Source: CAVRRZ01 sp963723745
GTDB lineage: Bacteria > Actinomycetota > Actinomycetes > Mycobacteriales > Geodermatophilaceae
Assembly: GCA_963723745.1 (NCBI GenBank)
Contig: CAVRRZ010000004.1
Span: 558,001 to 622,000, forward strand
DNA length: 64,000 nucleotides
Direction: 5' to 3'
Below the pieces are notes generated by a model that was given only the letters and a program-made list of their open reading frames with translations, did not search any database and was not told where the DNA came from. The translations under genes were made by a program, and so were the position numbers. Position 1 is the stretch's first letter. The number at the start of each line of letters is the position of its first letter. This document shows, one piece after another, positions 55,134 to 63,355 of the stretch.

Positions 55134-56279
55134 TCAAGCAGAGCGGAGCGGAGTGGTCCGGGCGCCGGCAGGAACGTGCCGCGCACCCTTGTTCAGGCCC
55201 TTTTGGAACGGCCCGGTACCCGACACCGACCGCAGCATGCGGGCGCGGAGTCCGTCCAGGCGCTCGGGGGACTTCGCCACGACGAAGCCATAGAGGTAGG
55301 ACCACCACTGCACGTGGTCGGTGAGCGCGCGGCTCTCGCGCTCCCACTGCTGCAGCGCGGTGGGGATGTCGCGTTCGTGCTCCAGCGTCATGGCCAGGGC
55401 CATCGCGTTGATGAAGGCGGTGTTGGCCGCCTGCCCCAGGTTCGGCGGCATGGCATGGGCGGCGTCGCCGATGACTGCGACGTGGCCCTTCGACCAGTAG
55501 CGGCAGCGGACATTGACCAGGCGGTCCCAGCGGCTGGCTTCGGCGAACCGGTCGACCAGGTGGGCGGCGGCGGGGAACTGCTCGCGCCACAGGTTGCGGT
55601 CGACTGGCATGCGGCTGGCTCGCTCATCCGACACCGGAGCGCTGAGAAAGATGTAGTCCTGGCCCTCGGTGCACGGGTTGTACAGAAGCCGGCGGCGCCC
55701 GTGCCAGTACTCGATGATCGTGTCGTCGGGGTCGCCCTCTTCACGGTCGATGAGCATGCGGATGCCGGCCTCGGTGCCGAAGTCCATCCACGCCGTGGAG
55801 AAGATCGATTCACGCAGCCGCGAGTACGCGCCGTCGGCGGCGACGACCAGGTCCGCCGAATACTCCTTGCCGTTCTCCATCTGCAGCCGCCCCTCGGGGG
55901 AGGCACCGATCGCCAGGGACGACGTCTCGATCTCCACTCCGAAGTGCTCCGCCTGTGCGATGAGCGCCTCGTACAGGTCCGCGCGCGGCGGCAGCAGCAA
56001 CCGGTCCTCGGGAGTCGTCCGGCGCGACATGAGGACGCGCCCCTTCGGGTCGGCGATCCGCCACTCGGCAATGCTCCGCGCCCGGGCAGTGGCCTGGTCG
56101 AACGCGCCGATCGTCTCGAGCGTCCGCAGCCCGCTCTCCCAGATCCAGATGCCCGCGCCGAACATCCGGAGCTCGGGGTTGCGTTCGTGGAGGCGCACCT
56201 TCCACCCCAGCTGCGCCAGCCGGGTGGCGAGGACGAGGCCGGAGAGTCCGGCACCGGCGATCTCAGCAGTTCTGGGCAT
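55134..56279 (-). CDS. FAD-dependent monooxygenase (salicylate/6-hydroxynicotinate hydroxylase-like)
   Basis: I start at ATG 56279, with GGAGG six bases upstream, although the frame continues upstream into mobile-element debris. The 381-residue product has FAD-binding GAGLSGL (about 8-14), the middle motif LVVAADGAYSRLRESIF and the GD motif VIGDAAHAMPPNLGQAAN. Its size is that of the single-ring hydroxylases such as salicylate or 6-hydroxynicotinate 3-monooxygenase. It is likely co-transcribed with the FAH gene, 48 bases away. Confidence 0.88.
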   Translation of the reverse strand: MPRTAEIAGAGLSGLVLATRLAQLGWKVRLHERNPELRMFGAGIWIWESGLRTLETIGAFDQATARARSIAEWRIADPKGRVLMSRRTTPEDRLLLPPRADLYEALIAQAEHFGVEIETSSLAIGASPEGRLQMENGKEYSADLVVAADGAYSRLRESIFSTAWMDFGTEAGIRMLIDREEGDPDDTIIEYWHGRRRLLYNPCTEGQDYIFLSAPVSDERASRMPVDRNLWREQFPAAAHLVDRFAEASRWDRLVNVRCRYWSKGHVAVIGDAAHAMPPNLGQAANTAFINAMALAMTLEHERDIPTALQQWERESRALTDHVQWWSYLYGFVVAKSPERLDGLRARMLRSVSGTGPFQKGLNKGARHVPAGARTTPLRSA

Positions 56280-56615
56280 GCGATTCCTCCACGACTGGGT
56301 CAGAAACCTGCTCTGCGAGTACGTCGGATCCCGGATCCGAGGTACGGGATCCGAAGCTAGCGTGTGATGAGGCTCATTGAAAAGAGCTGGCCACGGAAAT
56401 CCGAAAGTTCTCCGTCGCGGGTCTCGTCGGCGGCCCCCCGGCACGCCGTCTCGGCGCTTCACGGACCCGCGTCCAACCAACATGGGCACGCCCATGCAGA
56501 CGGCACCCACTGGCTGAGCAGGGCATCGACACCCGGTCGGACTGGGCGTGCACGGAAGCGGCGCCGGGCTGGTCGTAGACCGAGTGCAGCAGCGCCCGCA
56601 CCCGTGGCCAGCTGC

Positions 56616-57075
56616 GAGCGGCCGGTGCCGAAAGTCGGGGACCTGGCCGTCGAGGGCCTTGGCCATCTCGCTGACCTTGGACTTGCTCAGCCGGGTGGCC
56701 CCGCGGGACTCGAGCTTCTCCACCCGGCGCATGGAAACACCGGGCACGTAGCAGGTGGCCACCACGGTGGTCAGCGCCCGCTCCGCCCGCCGCCGGCGCT
56801 CCAGCAGCCAGTCGGGGAACTACGACCCCGACCACGGCGCCGGGATCTTCACCTTCAAGGTGCCCGCCCGACTGTCGAACTCGCGGGTTCGGTAGCCGTC
56901 GCGCACGTTGGTCCGGGCCTGGCTGCGCTGGCCGTACTCGCCGCAGACCGCGTCGGACCCAGCCGACATGGGCGTGTTGATGGAGTGGTCAGCATCTGCC
57001 GCAGCAGGTCAGGCTGGCCTGGGCCAACTGCTCGTGCAGGAAGTCGGCACGGTCGATGCTGCTGGGAGCGGCCAT
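56616..57075 (-). pseudogene. IS256-family transposase remnant
   Basis: From ATG 57075 (MAAPSSIDRADFLHEQLAQA) the reading has at least two early frameshifts, then continues in other frames through pieces such as QASPDLLRQMLTT and YVPGVSMRRVEKLESRGATR, and LSKSKVSEMAKALDGQV, all recognisable as Mutator/IS256 transposase. The homology ends near 56616; the DDE core and 3' half are missing. It is inactive, and marks repeated element insertion in the island. Confidence 0.8.
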
Positions 57076-57130
57076 CGCGTCGTACTCCGGAAGGACTGCG
57101 AGAGATCATCCAGAAGATCACGCGGTGGCC

Positions 57131-57156
57131 CCCTCTACGTAGCTCTACGTAGAGGG
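57131..57156. repeat. 26-bp perfect hairpin at the edge of the IS256 remnant
   Basis: CCCTCTACGTAG and its exact complement CTACGTAGAGGG are separated by CT. It lies 56 bases upstream of the remnant transposase start and may be part of the old element's end. The text beyond (TTGGTGGACGCCACT, 57184-57198) also recurs, with one change, at about 38363-38377 beside the ISL3 element, a hint that related element ends were once at both places. The remainder up to 57444 holds no gene. Confidence 0.45.
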
Positions 57157-57444
57157 CCCGCTGGTCACCGGGGCCGTCCCCCACCTTGGTGGACGCCACT
57201 CTCGCCGACGCATCTGGCGGCTACTCGACCGCGGCGCATCTGGTTCAGGTGCTGGCCCGGGTCACGGTTGCAACCGAGCTCCACAATGTCGTCGCGGAAC
57301 GCCCGGGGTTATGGCTCGGGCACGGTGAACATCCTTCCAGCGGCACCCGGCACCACAAGTCGGATGTCACCTCTCCGTGCAGCAGTCCCATCCGCTCGGT
57401 CCACCGCTACGAGGGGGGTCGCTCGGTCCGGCTACGGTTGCGGG

Positions 57445-58335
57445 GTGGTAGCTGCTCTGCAACTTCGGGGTGTCTACGTCCCGCTAGTGACGCCGTTCGA
57501 CGAACGCGACAACGTGGATCTGGACGCCCTCGAACGCCTGGCTGACGACGCGCTGTCCGCCGGAGCGGCCGGGGTGGTCGTCCTCGCGACCACGGGTGAA
57601 GCCACCTCGCTCAACGACGCCGAACGCGACGCCGTGGTGGCCACCTGCAGCCGCGTCTGCACGGATCGAATGGCCGGCCTCATCGTCGGCGCAGGCACCA
57701 ACGACACTCGTACCACCGTCTCCCGCCACGAGGGCCTCGCCGCCGTCCCCGGCGTCACCGCGTCGCTGGCGGTGGTGCCCTACTACGTCCGCCCCACCGA
57801 GGCCGCGATCGTGGCCCACTTCCAATTCGTCGCTGCTCGTTCGCCGGTGCCGCTCATCCTCTACAACATCCCCTACCGCACTGGGCGCGGGCTCGGCGCC
57901 GAGTGCCTGCTGGAGCTGGGCGCGACGGCGAACGTCGCCGGTGTGAAGCAGGCTGTCGACGGCATCGACGCCGACACCCTGACCGTCCTGGCGCAGGCGC
58001 CGCAAGGCTTTGCGGTACTCGGCGGCGACGACCCGTACCTGTTCCCCCTCACCCTGATGGGGGCGGCCGGCGCCATCGCCGCCTCGGCCAACCTGCACAC
58101 GCAGCGCTTCGTCGCGATGATCGAGCACGCGCTGGCCGGGGAAGTCGAGCCGGGGCGGAAGCACGCCGAGGCGCTGCTGCCGATGGTTCGGGCGCTGTTC
58201 GCCGAACCGAACCCGGCGGTCATCAAGGCGCTCTTGCATGCCGAGGGCCGCATCCCCACTGGCAACGTCCGGATGCCCCTGTCGAACGCGACGGCGAACG
58301 TCGTGCAGCATGCGCTGGCGGTGCGTCCGAGTTGA
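57445..58335 (+). CDS. Dihydrodipicolinate synthase/N-acetylneuraminate lyase family protein
   Basis: A 296-residue aldolase from GTG 57445 (no strong ribosome-binding site seen). The family motifs are present: LATTGEATSL (TTGE 49-52), the tyrosine of ILYNIP (Tyr140) and the Schiff-base lysine in VAGVKQAVDG (Lys168). It could be the lysine-pathway DapA or a catabolic lyase or hydratase-aldolase; its position alone on the plus strand, beside tRNA-Ala and island debris, gives no decisive clue. The usual DapA residues look intact, so biosynthetic activity is possible. Confidence 0.88.
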   Translation: MVAALQLRGVYVPLVTPFDERDNVDLDALERLADDALSAGAAGVVVLATTGEATSLNDAERDAVVATCSRVCTDRMAGLIVGAGTNDTRTTVSRHEGLAAVPGVTASLAVVPYYVRPTEAAIVAHFQFVAARSPVPLILYNIPYRTGRGLGAECLLELGATANVAGVKQAVDGIDADTLTVLAQAPQGFAVLGGDDPYLFPLTLMGAAGAIAASANLHTQRFVAMIEHALAGEVEPGRKHAEALLPMVRALFAEPNPAVIKALLHAEGRIPTGNVRMPLSNATANVVQHALAVRPS

Positions 58336-58637
58336 CGCCGGGGACGGGCGGCGTGCCGCCGGGGTTTCGACCACCCTCGGTGTCGCTCATGTTGCGCGGC
58401 CGTCTCCTCCGTCCCGATACGTTCTCGGTCCGGGCGACACTCGGTAGCGATGCGGGTCCCCCCGCGCAAGGACTGGAGTCTCCGGACTCGCCGGGCGGCT
58501 CAACAAGACGGTCGGAACCGACCTGGCCGCGCCGTTCAACCAGCTGCTCTCGCCCGAGCTCCATCAACAGCTCCACCCTCTGTCACAAGGCTGGCAGACG
58601 ACATCGCGTCGTCGGCCAGCCCCGAAACAGAACAGAG

Positions 58638-58662
58638 CCCCGACCGCTTTCGCGGTCAGGGG
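58638..58662 (-). terminator. Terminator of the tRNA-Ala gene
   Basis: On the minus strand, CCCC-T-GACCGC and GCGGTC-GGGG form a stem with one bulge and a GAAA loop, followed by CTCTGTTCTGTTTC, a T-rich tail. It lies 21 bases beyond the tRNA 3' end. The rest of 58336-58682 shows no gene; a short frame (LAAPFNQLLSPELHQQL) near 58530 is of unclear meaning. Confidence 0.65.
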
Positions 58663-58682
58663 TTGGAGTATCGACTACTCGG

Positions 58683-58755
58683 TGGAGCTGAGGGGACTCG
58701 AACCCCTGACCCCCACACTGCCAGTGTGGTGCGCTACCAGCTGCGCCACAGCCCC
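58683..58755 (-). tRNA. tRNA-Ala (anticodon GGC)
   Basis: A 73-nucleotide cloverleaf: acceptor stem GGGGCTG with CAGCTCC, a D-loop with CAGCTGGTAGCGC, anticodon stem CCACA/TGTGG around the loop CTGGCAG (anticodon GGC, decoding GCC), a T arm GGGGTTCGAGTCCCC and discriminator A73. The CCA end is not encoded. Its 3' half is repeated at 39937-39977, so this gene is the proposed integration target of the 39.9-58.7 kb island, and integration has left it intact. Confidence 0.95.
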
Positions 58756-58858
58756 TTACCGACCCGGTCTGGTGTGTCCGAGCCGACGGCAACGATACAG
58801 GCCCGCAGCGGCGAGACGGTGGAGGGGTGGGTCACGCTCGACCGCGTGCTCGAGGAGG

Positions 58859-59272
58859 TCAGTTCTCCTGGAGCTGCGCGATGCGGACGTGGTTGCCGAA
58901 CGGGTCCCGCAGTCCGAAGTCGATGCCGTAGGCCTGTTCGGTCGGCTCCTCGGTGAGCTCGACGCCCTTGGCCTTGAGCTCGGCGTGGGTGGCGAAGGCG
59001 TCCTCGACCGCGAAGAAGAGGTGTCCCCCGGCGGCGCCCTTGCTGACCATGGCCCGGACCTCGGCGGCGGTCTCCTCGCTCAGGGCCGGCGGGCCCGGCC
59101 GCTCGAGCAGGATCTTGCGGTCGGGGTCGGCCGGCACGCGGATGGTCAGCCACCGCATGAAACCCAGGTCGACGTCGGTGTCGACCTCCAGGCCGAGCTT
59201 GCCGACGTAGAAGTCGAGGGCCTGGTCCTGGTCGAGGACGTAGATGCCGGAGATGTTCAGTCGAGTGATCAT
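58859..59272 (-). CDS. VOC (glyoxalase/bleomycin-resistance) family protein
   Basis: A 137-residue protein with two beta-alpha-beta-beta-beta units: LNISGIYVLDQDQALDFYVG, then GGHLFFAVEDAFATHAELKAKG and DFGLRDPFGNHVRIAQL. Metal ligands are not obvious beyond the general fold, so it may be an enzyme or a binding protein. The substrate is unknown. It is a single-gene unit with the adjacent AraC-type gene upstream on the same strand. Confidence 0.88.
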   Translation of the reverse strand: MITRLNISGIYVLDQDQALDFYVGKLGLEVDTDVDLGFMRWLTIRVPADPDRKILLERPGPPALSEETAAEVRAMVSKGAAGGHLFFAVEDAFATHAELKAKGVELTEEPTEQAYGIDFGLRDPFGNHVRIAQLQEN

Positions 59273-59328
59273 GCGCGGAACGCTAGGACCGGACGACGTC
59301 GCGCTGCTTCTCCGAAACTGCTCTCCTG

Positions 59329-59724
59329 CTACGGGCCGCTGGGCCGCATCCAGGCCATCGCGAAGCAGGTCGGCACCGGCGCGAGCGGGCCCCGCCGCCG
59401 GTAGCTGCTGGGCGGCTCGCCGACGACGTCCCGGAAGACGCGGCTGAACGTGCCCAGGCTGGAGAACCCGACGTCCATGCAGATGTCGGTGACGCTGCGG
59501 TCGGTCGACCGGAGCAGGAACATCGCCCGCTCCACCCGCCGCCGCTGCAGGTAGCGGTTGGGGGTCTCGCCGAACGTCGCGCGGAACGTGCGGATGAAGT
59601 GCGCCTCCGACACGTGCGCGATCCGGGCCAGCGTCGGCACGTCCAGCGGTTCGGCGTACCCGCGGTCCATCGCGTCGCGAGCGCGCAGCAGGCGCCGGTT
59701 GCTGTCCTCGGCCGCGCGGCTCAC
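59329..59724 (-). CDS. AraC-type helix-turn-helix regulator, short
   Basis: About 131 residues from GTG 59724; the frame extends slightly upstream and the start is uncertain because no clear ribosome-binding site is present. The product is almost only a double AraC helix-turn-helix (YAEPLDVPTLARIAHVSEAH, FGETPNRYLQRRRVERAMFL, and VTDICMDVGFSSLGTFSRVF), with no ligand domain. It may respond through another protein or control the VOC gene downstream. Confidence 0.82.
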   Translation of the reverse strand: MSRAAEDSNRRLLRARDAMDRGYAEPLDVPTLARIAHVSEAHFIRTFRATFGETPNRYLQRRRVERAMFLLRSTDRSVTDICMDVGFSSLGTFSRVFRDVVGEPPSSYRRRGPLAPVPTCFAMAWMRPSGP

Positions 59725-59744
59725 CCGGTCATTCGACCACGGTT

Positions 59745-60734
59745 CTACAGGTACACACCTCGGGCCGCGAGCCACGCGATCGGGTCGATCCGCTCGCCGT
59801 CCTCGCCGCCGCGGTGCACCTCGAAGTGCAGGTGCGGCCCGGTCGACTGGCCGCGGTTGCCCAGCAGGGCGATCTGCTGGCCGGCCTCGACGTAGTCACC
59901 GGGGGACACCGAGATGGAGTCCATGTGGCCGTAGACGGTCACGTCGCCGCTCTCGTGGAGGATGTACACGGCCAGCCCGAAGCCGCTCGCCGGCCCGGCC
60001 CGCAGCACCACGCCGTCCGCAGCGGCGTACTCGGGGGTGTGCATCGGGGCGGCCAGGTCGATGCCGTAGTGGTAGGTGCCCCAGCGCGGACCGAAGGTGC
60101 TGGTCAGCACCGCGCCGCGCACCGGCAGCACGGTCTTGGGCCGGGCCGCCTCGCGCGCGGCCGCCTCGGCGGCCTCCGCCTCGGCCGCCCGCGCGGCCCG
60201 GGACGCGGCGACCTCGTCGAGCCGGACCTGCGCCTCCGCCACGGTGATCGAGGCCATGGGCTTGACCTCGAGCCCCTCGTCCTCGCCGAACAGCGCCTCC
60301 TGCGCCGCGAGCACCGACGTCGGCTCGGCCGTCGCCTCGTCGGCCTGGCTGATGCCCATGAAGCCCGCGACCAGGCCGCCGGCCACCAGGGCACCGAGCA
60401 GCACCGACGGACGACGGGGCAGCCGGCGGGCCGCGGGGCGGGCCGCGGGGCGGACCGGGCGCTGCTCCTCGATCAGGTCGGTCAGGTCGGTGACGACCGC
60501 CTCGACCTCCTCCGGGGCGATCGCGACCAGCGCCTCGGTGCGGGGGGCCGGCACGCGGTAGTGGCTGCCGGTGGTGACCGCACGCGACGAGCGCGGAGCG
60601 CCGTACCGGGACGGGGAGACGCGGCGGTGCGAACCCGTGGTGCGCTCGGCGGACCGCCGGCGCTGGATCGGTGGGACCGACAGCTCTCGGGTCAGCGGGA
60701 CGTCGTATCCGGCTGCCTCGTGCAGAGCAGTCAT
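59745..60734 (-). CDS. M23 (LytM-type) peptidase, membrane-anchored
   Basis: A 329-residue protein from ATG 60734. A cytoplasmic basic N-terminus (about 1-85) precedes one membrane helix (about 108-128, SVLLGALVAGGLVAGFMGIS), an Ala/Glu-rich coiled stalk (about 165-205) and a C-terminal M23 domain with the zinc motifs HYGID and HLHFE. Such proteins cleave peptidoglycan cross-links or act as inactive activators; the zinc residues are present here. Cell-wall genes of this type in actinobacteria are often under riboswitch control, and the leader at 60812-60890 fits that pattern. Confidence 0.88.
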   Translation of the reverse strand: MTALHEAAGYDVPLTRELSVPPIQRRRSAERTTGSHRRVSPSRYGAPRSSRAVTTGSHYRVPAPRTEALVAIAPEEVEAVVTDLTDLIEEQRPVRPAARPAARRLPRRPSVLLGALVAGGLVAGFMGISQADEATAEPTSVLAAQEALFGEDEGLEVKPMASITVAEAQVRLDEVAASRAARAAEAEAAEAAAREAARPKTVLPVRGAVLTSTFGPRWGTYHYGIDLAAPMHTPEYAAADGVVLRAGPASGFGLAVYILHESGDVTVYGHMDSISVSPGDYVEAGQQIALLGNRGQSTGPHLHFEVHRGGEDGERIDPIAWLAARGVYL

Positions 60735-60758
60735 GCACCAACCCGTCCGTGGGAAGAA

Positions 60759-60771
60759 GCCGCCGAGCGGC
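60759..60771 (-). terminator. Possible attenuator hairpin before the M23 peptidase gene
   Basis: On the minus strand GCCGC-TCG-GCGGC forms a short stem directly followed by TTCTT. It lies between the structured leader and the ATG at 60734, so it could be a regulated intrinsic terminator, but the stem is short and the tail brief. Confidence 0.35.
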
Positions 60772-60811
60772 CGATTCGGTCGGGGTCGATACAAACATCA
60801 GGTGACGGATT

Positions 60812-60890
60812 AGTAACGGGCTGTGCGGCGCGTCGCCCAGGACACGCCGTGCGATGCGCCCCACTCGTCCCACGAGTCACAGCCGTTACT
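60812..60890 (-). ncRNA. Candidate structured 5' leader (three-way junction), possible riboswitch
   Basis: The transcript sense of this segment folds as a closing stem P1 (AGTAACGGCTGTG with CACAGCCCGTTACT, one bulged C), a hairpin P2 (ACTCGT-GGG-ACGAGT), a 14-nt joining strand and a hairpin P3 (GGCGTGTC with GACGCGCC, one G-U pair). P1, P2 and P3 meet in one junction. It lies 78 bases before the M23 peptidase start. It does not show the c-di-AMP (ydaO) riboswitch consensus that I would expect upstream of this type of gene. Whether it is transcribed is unknown. Confidence 0.45.
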
Positions 60891-60939
60891 GACACCGATG
60901 TCATTTCGGCGATGCCCGCCGAGAACTACTCCTCGGCGC

Positions 60940-61992
60940 TCAGGACGCCGGAGCGGTGACCTGCGGCTCGCGGAACCGGCGGACGGCGGCCAGTCCCCCG
61001 CCGACGAGACCGACCCCCAGGGTGACGAGCAGGGCCACGCTCGACCGCGCCAGCCACTCCGGGCCGGCCAAGGCGACGTTCGCCGTCCACAGCACGTCGA
61101 CGTCGGGCAGCCCCTGCACCATCAGCAGCCAGCCGAGGGTCACCGCGAGCAGCCCGGTCATGGCGCCCTTGCCGCGGGAGGCCGACCACACCCCGAGTGC
61201 GGCGACCGCGGCCGCGGTCAGAGCCGGGAACAGGGCCGAGGCGATCGCCCCGGCGTGCGAGCCCAGGCTGGCCGGCGGGACGGGCGTGGCGACCGCGTGC
61301 CAGAGAGCCGCCGCGGCGCCCACCGCGAGCAGCATCGCGAGCGGCCGCGGCCCGCGGGCGAGCAGACCCGCGGTCACGGCGACGGCGACGAGGGCCGCGT
61401 AGGCCGGCCAGACGGTCCAGGGCGAGGGCGGCGGGGTCCAGGTGAGCACCCCGTCGACGGCGACGGCGCGGCCGTCGTGCTCCAGCGGCACCGTCCACTC
61501 GAACACGGTGTGCGCCCGCGTCGGGTCCGCCGCGGCCATCGGGGGCAGCGCGTTCTCGGTCATCCAGTGGGTGCGGTGGTCGTGCCAGATGTAGGCCGGT
61601 TCGGTCGACACCTGCTCCCAGTCCGGTGCCGCGCCGGCGTCGGCGTGCTCGGGCAACTGCGCCACGTCGCCGTAGCGGTCCAGGTTGATGAAGGTGGCCG
61701 GGCTGTTGCGGTTGCGCCACACGCCGTCCGGACCGATCCGCAGGTACGGCTCGTCCATGTAGCCGGGCACGAGGACGTCGGCGTCCGTGCGGTTGACCAC
61801 CTCGAACTCGTCGCCGAACGAGAGCACCCGCGCGGTCACACCGTCGACCGCCGGGCGAACCGAGGTGATGCGCGCGTCGAAGTCGCTGCCCGCCGCCCCG
61901 CCGCCGACGTGCGCCTGCACGGGCCCGGCCAGCGCGAGCGTGGCGAGCACCCCCAGGACGACGACGAGGAGTCGGGCGGCGGCCCGGCTCAT
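60940..61992 (-). CDS. Membrane protein of a copper operon
   Basis: A 350-residue protein with a signal peptide (about 1-27, ending VQAHVGGG), an extracellular beta-rich domain (about 30-195), and five or so hydrophobic helices in the C-terminal half (WPAYAALVAVAVTAGLLARG and onward). No named family is recognised. It is the last gene of the copC/D-ycnI-sco1 operon, overlapping the sco1 gene by four bases, so a role in copper handling or cytochrome oxidase maturation is a reasonable inference. The His-containing extracellular residues may bind metal. Confidence 0.75.
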   Translation of the reverse strand: MSRAAARLLVVVLGVLATLALAGPVQAHVGGGAAGSDFDARITSVRPAVDGVTARVLSFGDEFEVVNRTDADVLVPGYMDEPYLRIGPDGVWRNRNSPATFINLDRYGDVAQLPEHADAGAAPDWEQVSTEPAYIWHDHRTHWMTENALPPMAAADPTRAHTVFEWTVPLEHDGRAVAVDGVLTWTPPPSPWTVWPAYAALVAVAVTAGLLARGPRPLAMLLAVGAAAALWHAVATPVPPASLGSHAGAIASALFPALTAAAVAALGVWSASRGKGAMTGLLAVTLGWLLMVQGLPDVDVLWTANVALAGPEWLARSSVALLVTLGVGLVGGGLAAVRRFREPQVTAPAS

Positions 61993-62645
61993 GCCCCGGC
62001 CACGAGCGCCAGGTCGCCGGCGATGTCCTGCGGGGTGTTGGCGGTGTCGAAGGCCACCGGCGCCTCGTCGTCGGCTCCGTACAGCAGCAGTAACGACGAG
62101 TGCGCCCGGCCGTCGTCCTTCGCCAGCGGGACCCCCGCCGCCAGTTGCGCCCGCTCGACGCCCTCCAGGTCACCGGTCAGCCCGATGAACTGGGTGGGCA
62201 GGTCGGCGTCGAAGCGGTCGAGGTACTCGCCGAGCACCTCGGGGGTGTCGGTCGCCGGATCGGTGGTCACGAACACCATCTGCACCCGCTCGGCCAGGTC
62301 GGCGTCGACTCCGCGCAGTGCCACGGCGACGTCGGCCATCGTGGTCGGGCAGACGTCGGGACAGTTGGTGTAGCCGAAGAACAGCAGGGTCAGCTCCCCG
62401 CCGGTCTCGGCGCCGAAGTCGAAGGTCTCGCCCTCGGTGTCGGTGAGGGTGAACGACGGGCGCTGGTAGGGCTCGGGCAGGTCGACGCCGGCGAACCGGT
62501 CATCCGGGCCCTCCACCTGCGCGGGCACGTCGTGGCTCCCGTGCCCGTCGTCCGCCGCGGCCGGGGAGTCGCCGCCGCACCCGGTGAGCAGCAACCCACC
62601 CGAGGCGAGCAGCGCGACGGTCCGGACGGCGGCGGTGCGACTCAC
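61989..62645 (-). CDS. SCO1/SenC/PrrC family copper chaperone
   Basis: A 218-residue lipoprotein (lipobox LTGC, Cys23) from GTG 62645, overlapping the ycnI stop by four bases. The thioredoxin-like fold has the copper-binding motif CPDVC (Cys95, Cys99; FGYTNCPDVCPTTM) and a distal His (GRAHSSLLLLYG). SCO proteins deliver copper to the CuA site of cytochrome c oxidase. It acts on the outer face of the membrane. Neighbouring copper genes support this. Confidence 0.92.
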   Translation of the reverse strand: MSRTAAVRTVALLASGGLLLTGCGGDSPAAADDGHGSHDVPAQVEGPDDRFAGVDLPEPYQRPSFTLTDTEGETFDFGAETGGELTLLFFGYTNCPDVCPTTMADVAVALRGVDADLAERVQMVFVTTDPATDTPEVLGEYLDRFDADLPTQFIGLTGDLEGVERAQLAAGVPLAKDDGRAHSSLLLLYGADDEAPVAFDTANTPQDIAGDLALVAGA

Positions 62646-63355
62646 GAGGACACGGTACGACGACGGGCGCTCCACCCGAGGGCGAGACCGGCCAGCCCGG
62701 CGACGAGTCCGAGCCCGCCGAGCACGAGCGCGACGGTCGCGGTGGAGTCGTCGTCCTCCGCCTCGGGGGTCGACGGAGCCGGCGCTCCGGCCTCGGCGTC
62801 CCCGCCGTCCGCGGTCAAGGTCAGCGTCGGTGCCGGGTTCTCCGGCTCCTGGCCGTCGACCGTGGGCTCGATCCAGGCCGCCTCGCTACCGTCGCTGTAA
62901 GTCTGCACGGTCGGGTAGCTGACCGTCGCCACGTCGGGGAACGGCCCGCCCGACAGCGCGAACTCCTGGAACTCGCCCGGCCCGATCCCCCCGCCGTCCT
63001 CGGCGCGGAACTCGACCACCGACACGTACGACGTGATCTGCTGGCCGTGCGACTCCAGCGGCTCGTCGAGCGTCGACGTCGTCATCACCGACGTCCAGCC
63101 CGGCATCGGCTGCACCCGCAGCGAGGCCATCGCGGCCTCCGCCGGGATCTGGATCCGCAGCGCGACGGTCCGGGCGGTGTCGCTCTCGTTGGGCACGCGG
63201 AAGACGAGCTTGCCGAACCCGCCGGGAGCCGCGTCGCCCGACGAGACCGTGACGTGTGCGGCGGCCGCACCGGCGAGCAGGACGAGCGAGGTCAGGGCGG
63301 CCAGCAGGACGACGGCCGACCGGCGGATCGAGCGGATCACGGATCTCCTTCTCAT
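62642..63355 (-). CDS. YcnI-type copper-binding membrane protein (DUF1775)
   Basis: A 237-residue protein from ATG 63355. After a signal peptide the mature form begins AHVTVSS, with the N-terminal His typical of copper coordination in YcnI. The YcnI domain (about 28-165, GGFGKLVFRVPNESDTARTV and VQPMPGW) is followed by an acidic Pro-rich linker and one C-terminal membrane helix (VALVLGGLGLVAGLAGLALGW). The start codon shares one base with the upstream copC/D stop. The family helps copper acquisition or storage. Confidence 0.92.
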   Translation of the reverse strand: MRRRSVIRSIRRSAVVLLAALTSLVLLAGAAAAHVTVSSGDAAPGGFGKLVFRVPNESDTARTVALRIQIPAEAAMASLRVQPMPGWTSVMTTSTLDEPLESHGQQITSYVSVVEFRAEDGGGIGPGEFQEFALSGGPFPDVATVSYPTVQTYSDGSEAAWIEPTVDGQEPENPAPTLTLTADGGDAEAGAPAPSTPEAEDDDSTATVALVLGGLGLVAGLAGLALGWSARRRTVSS

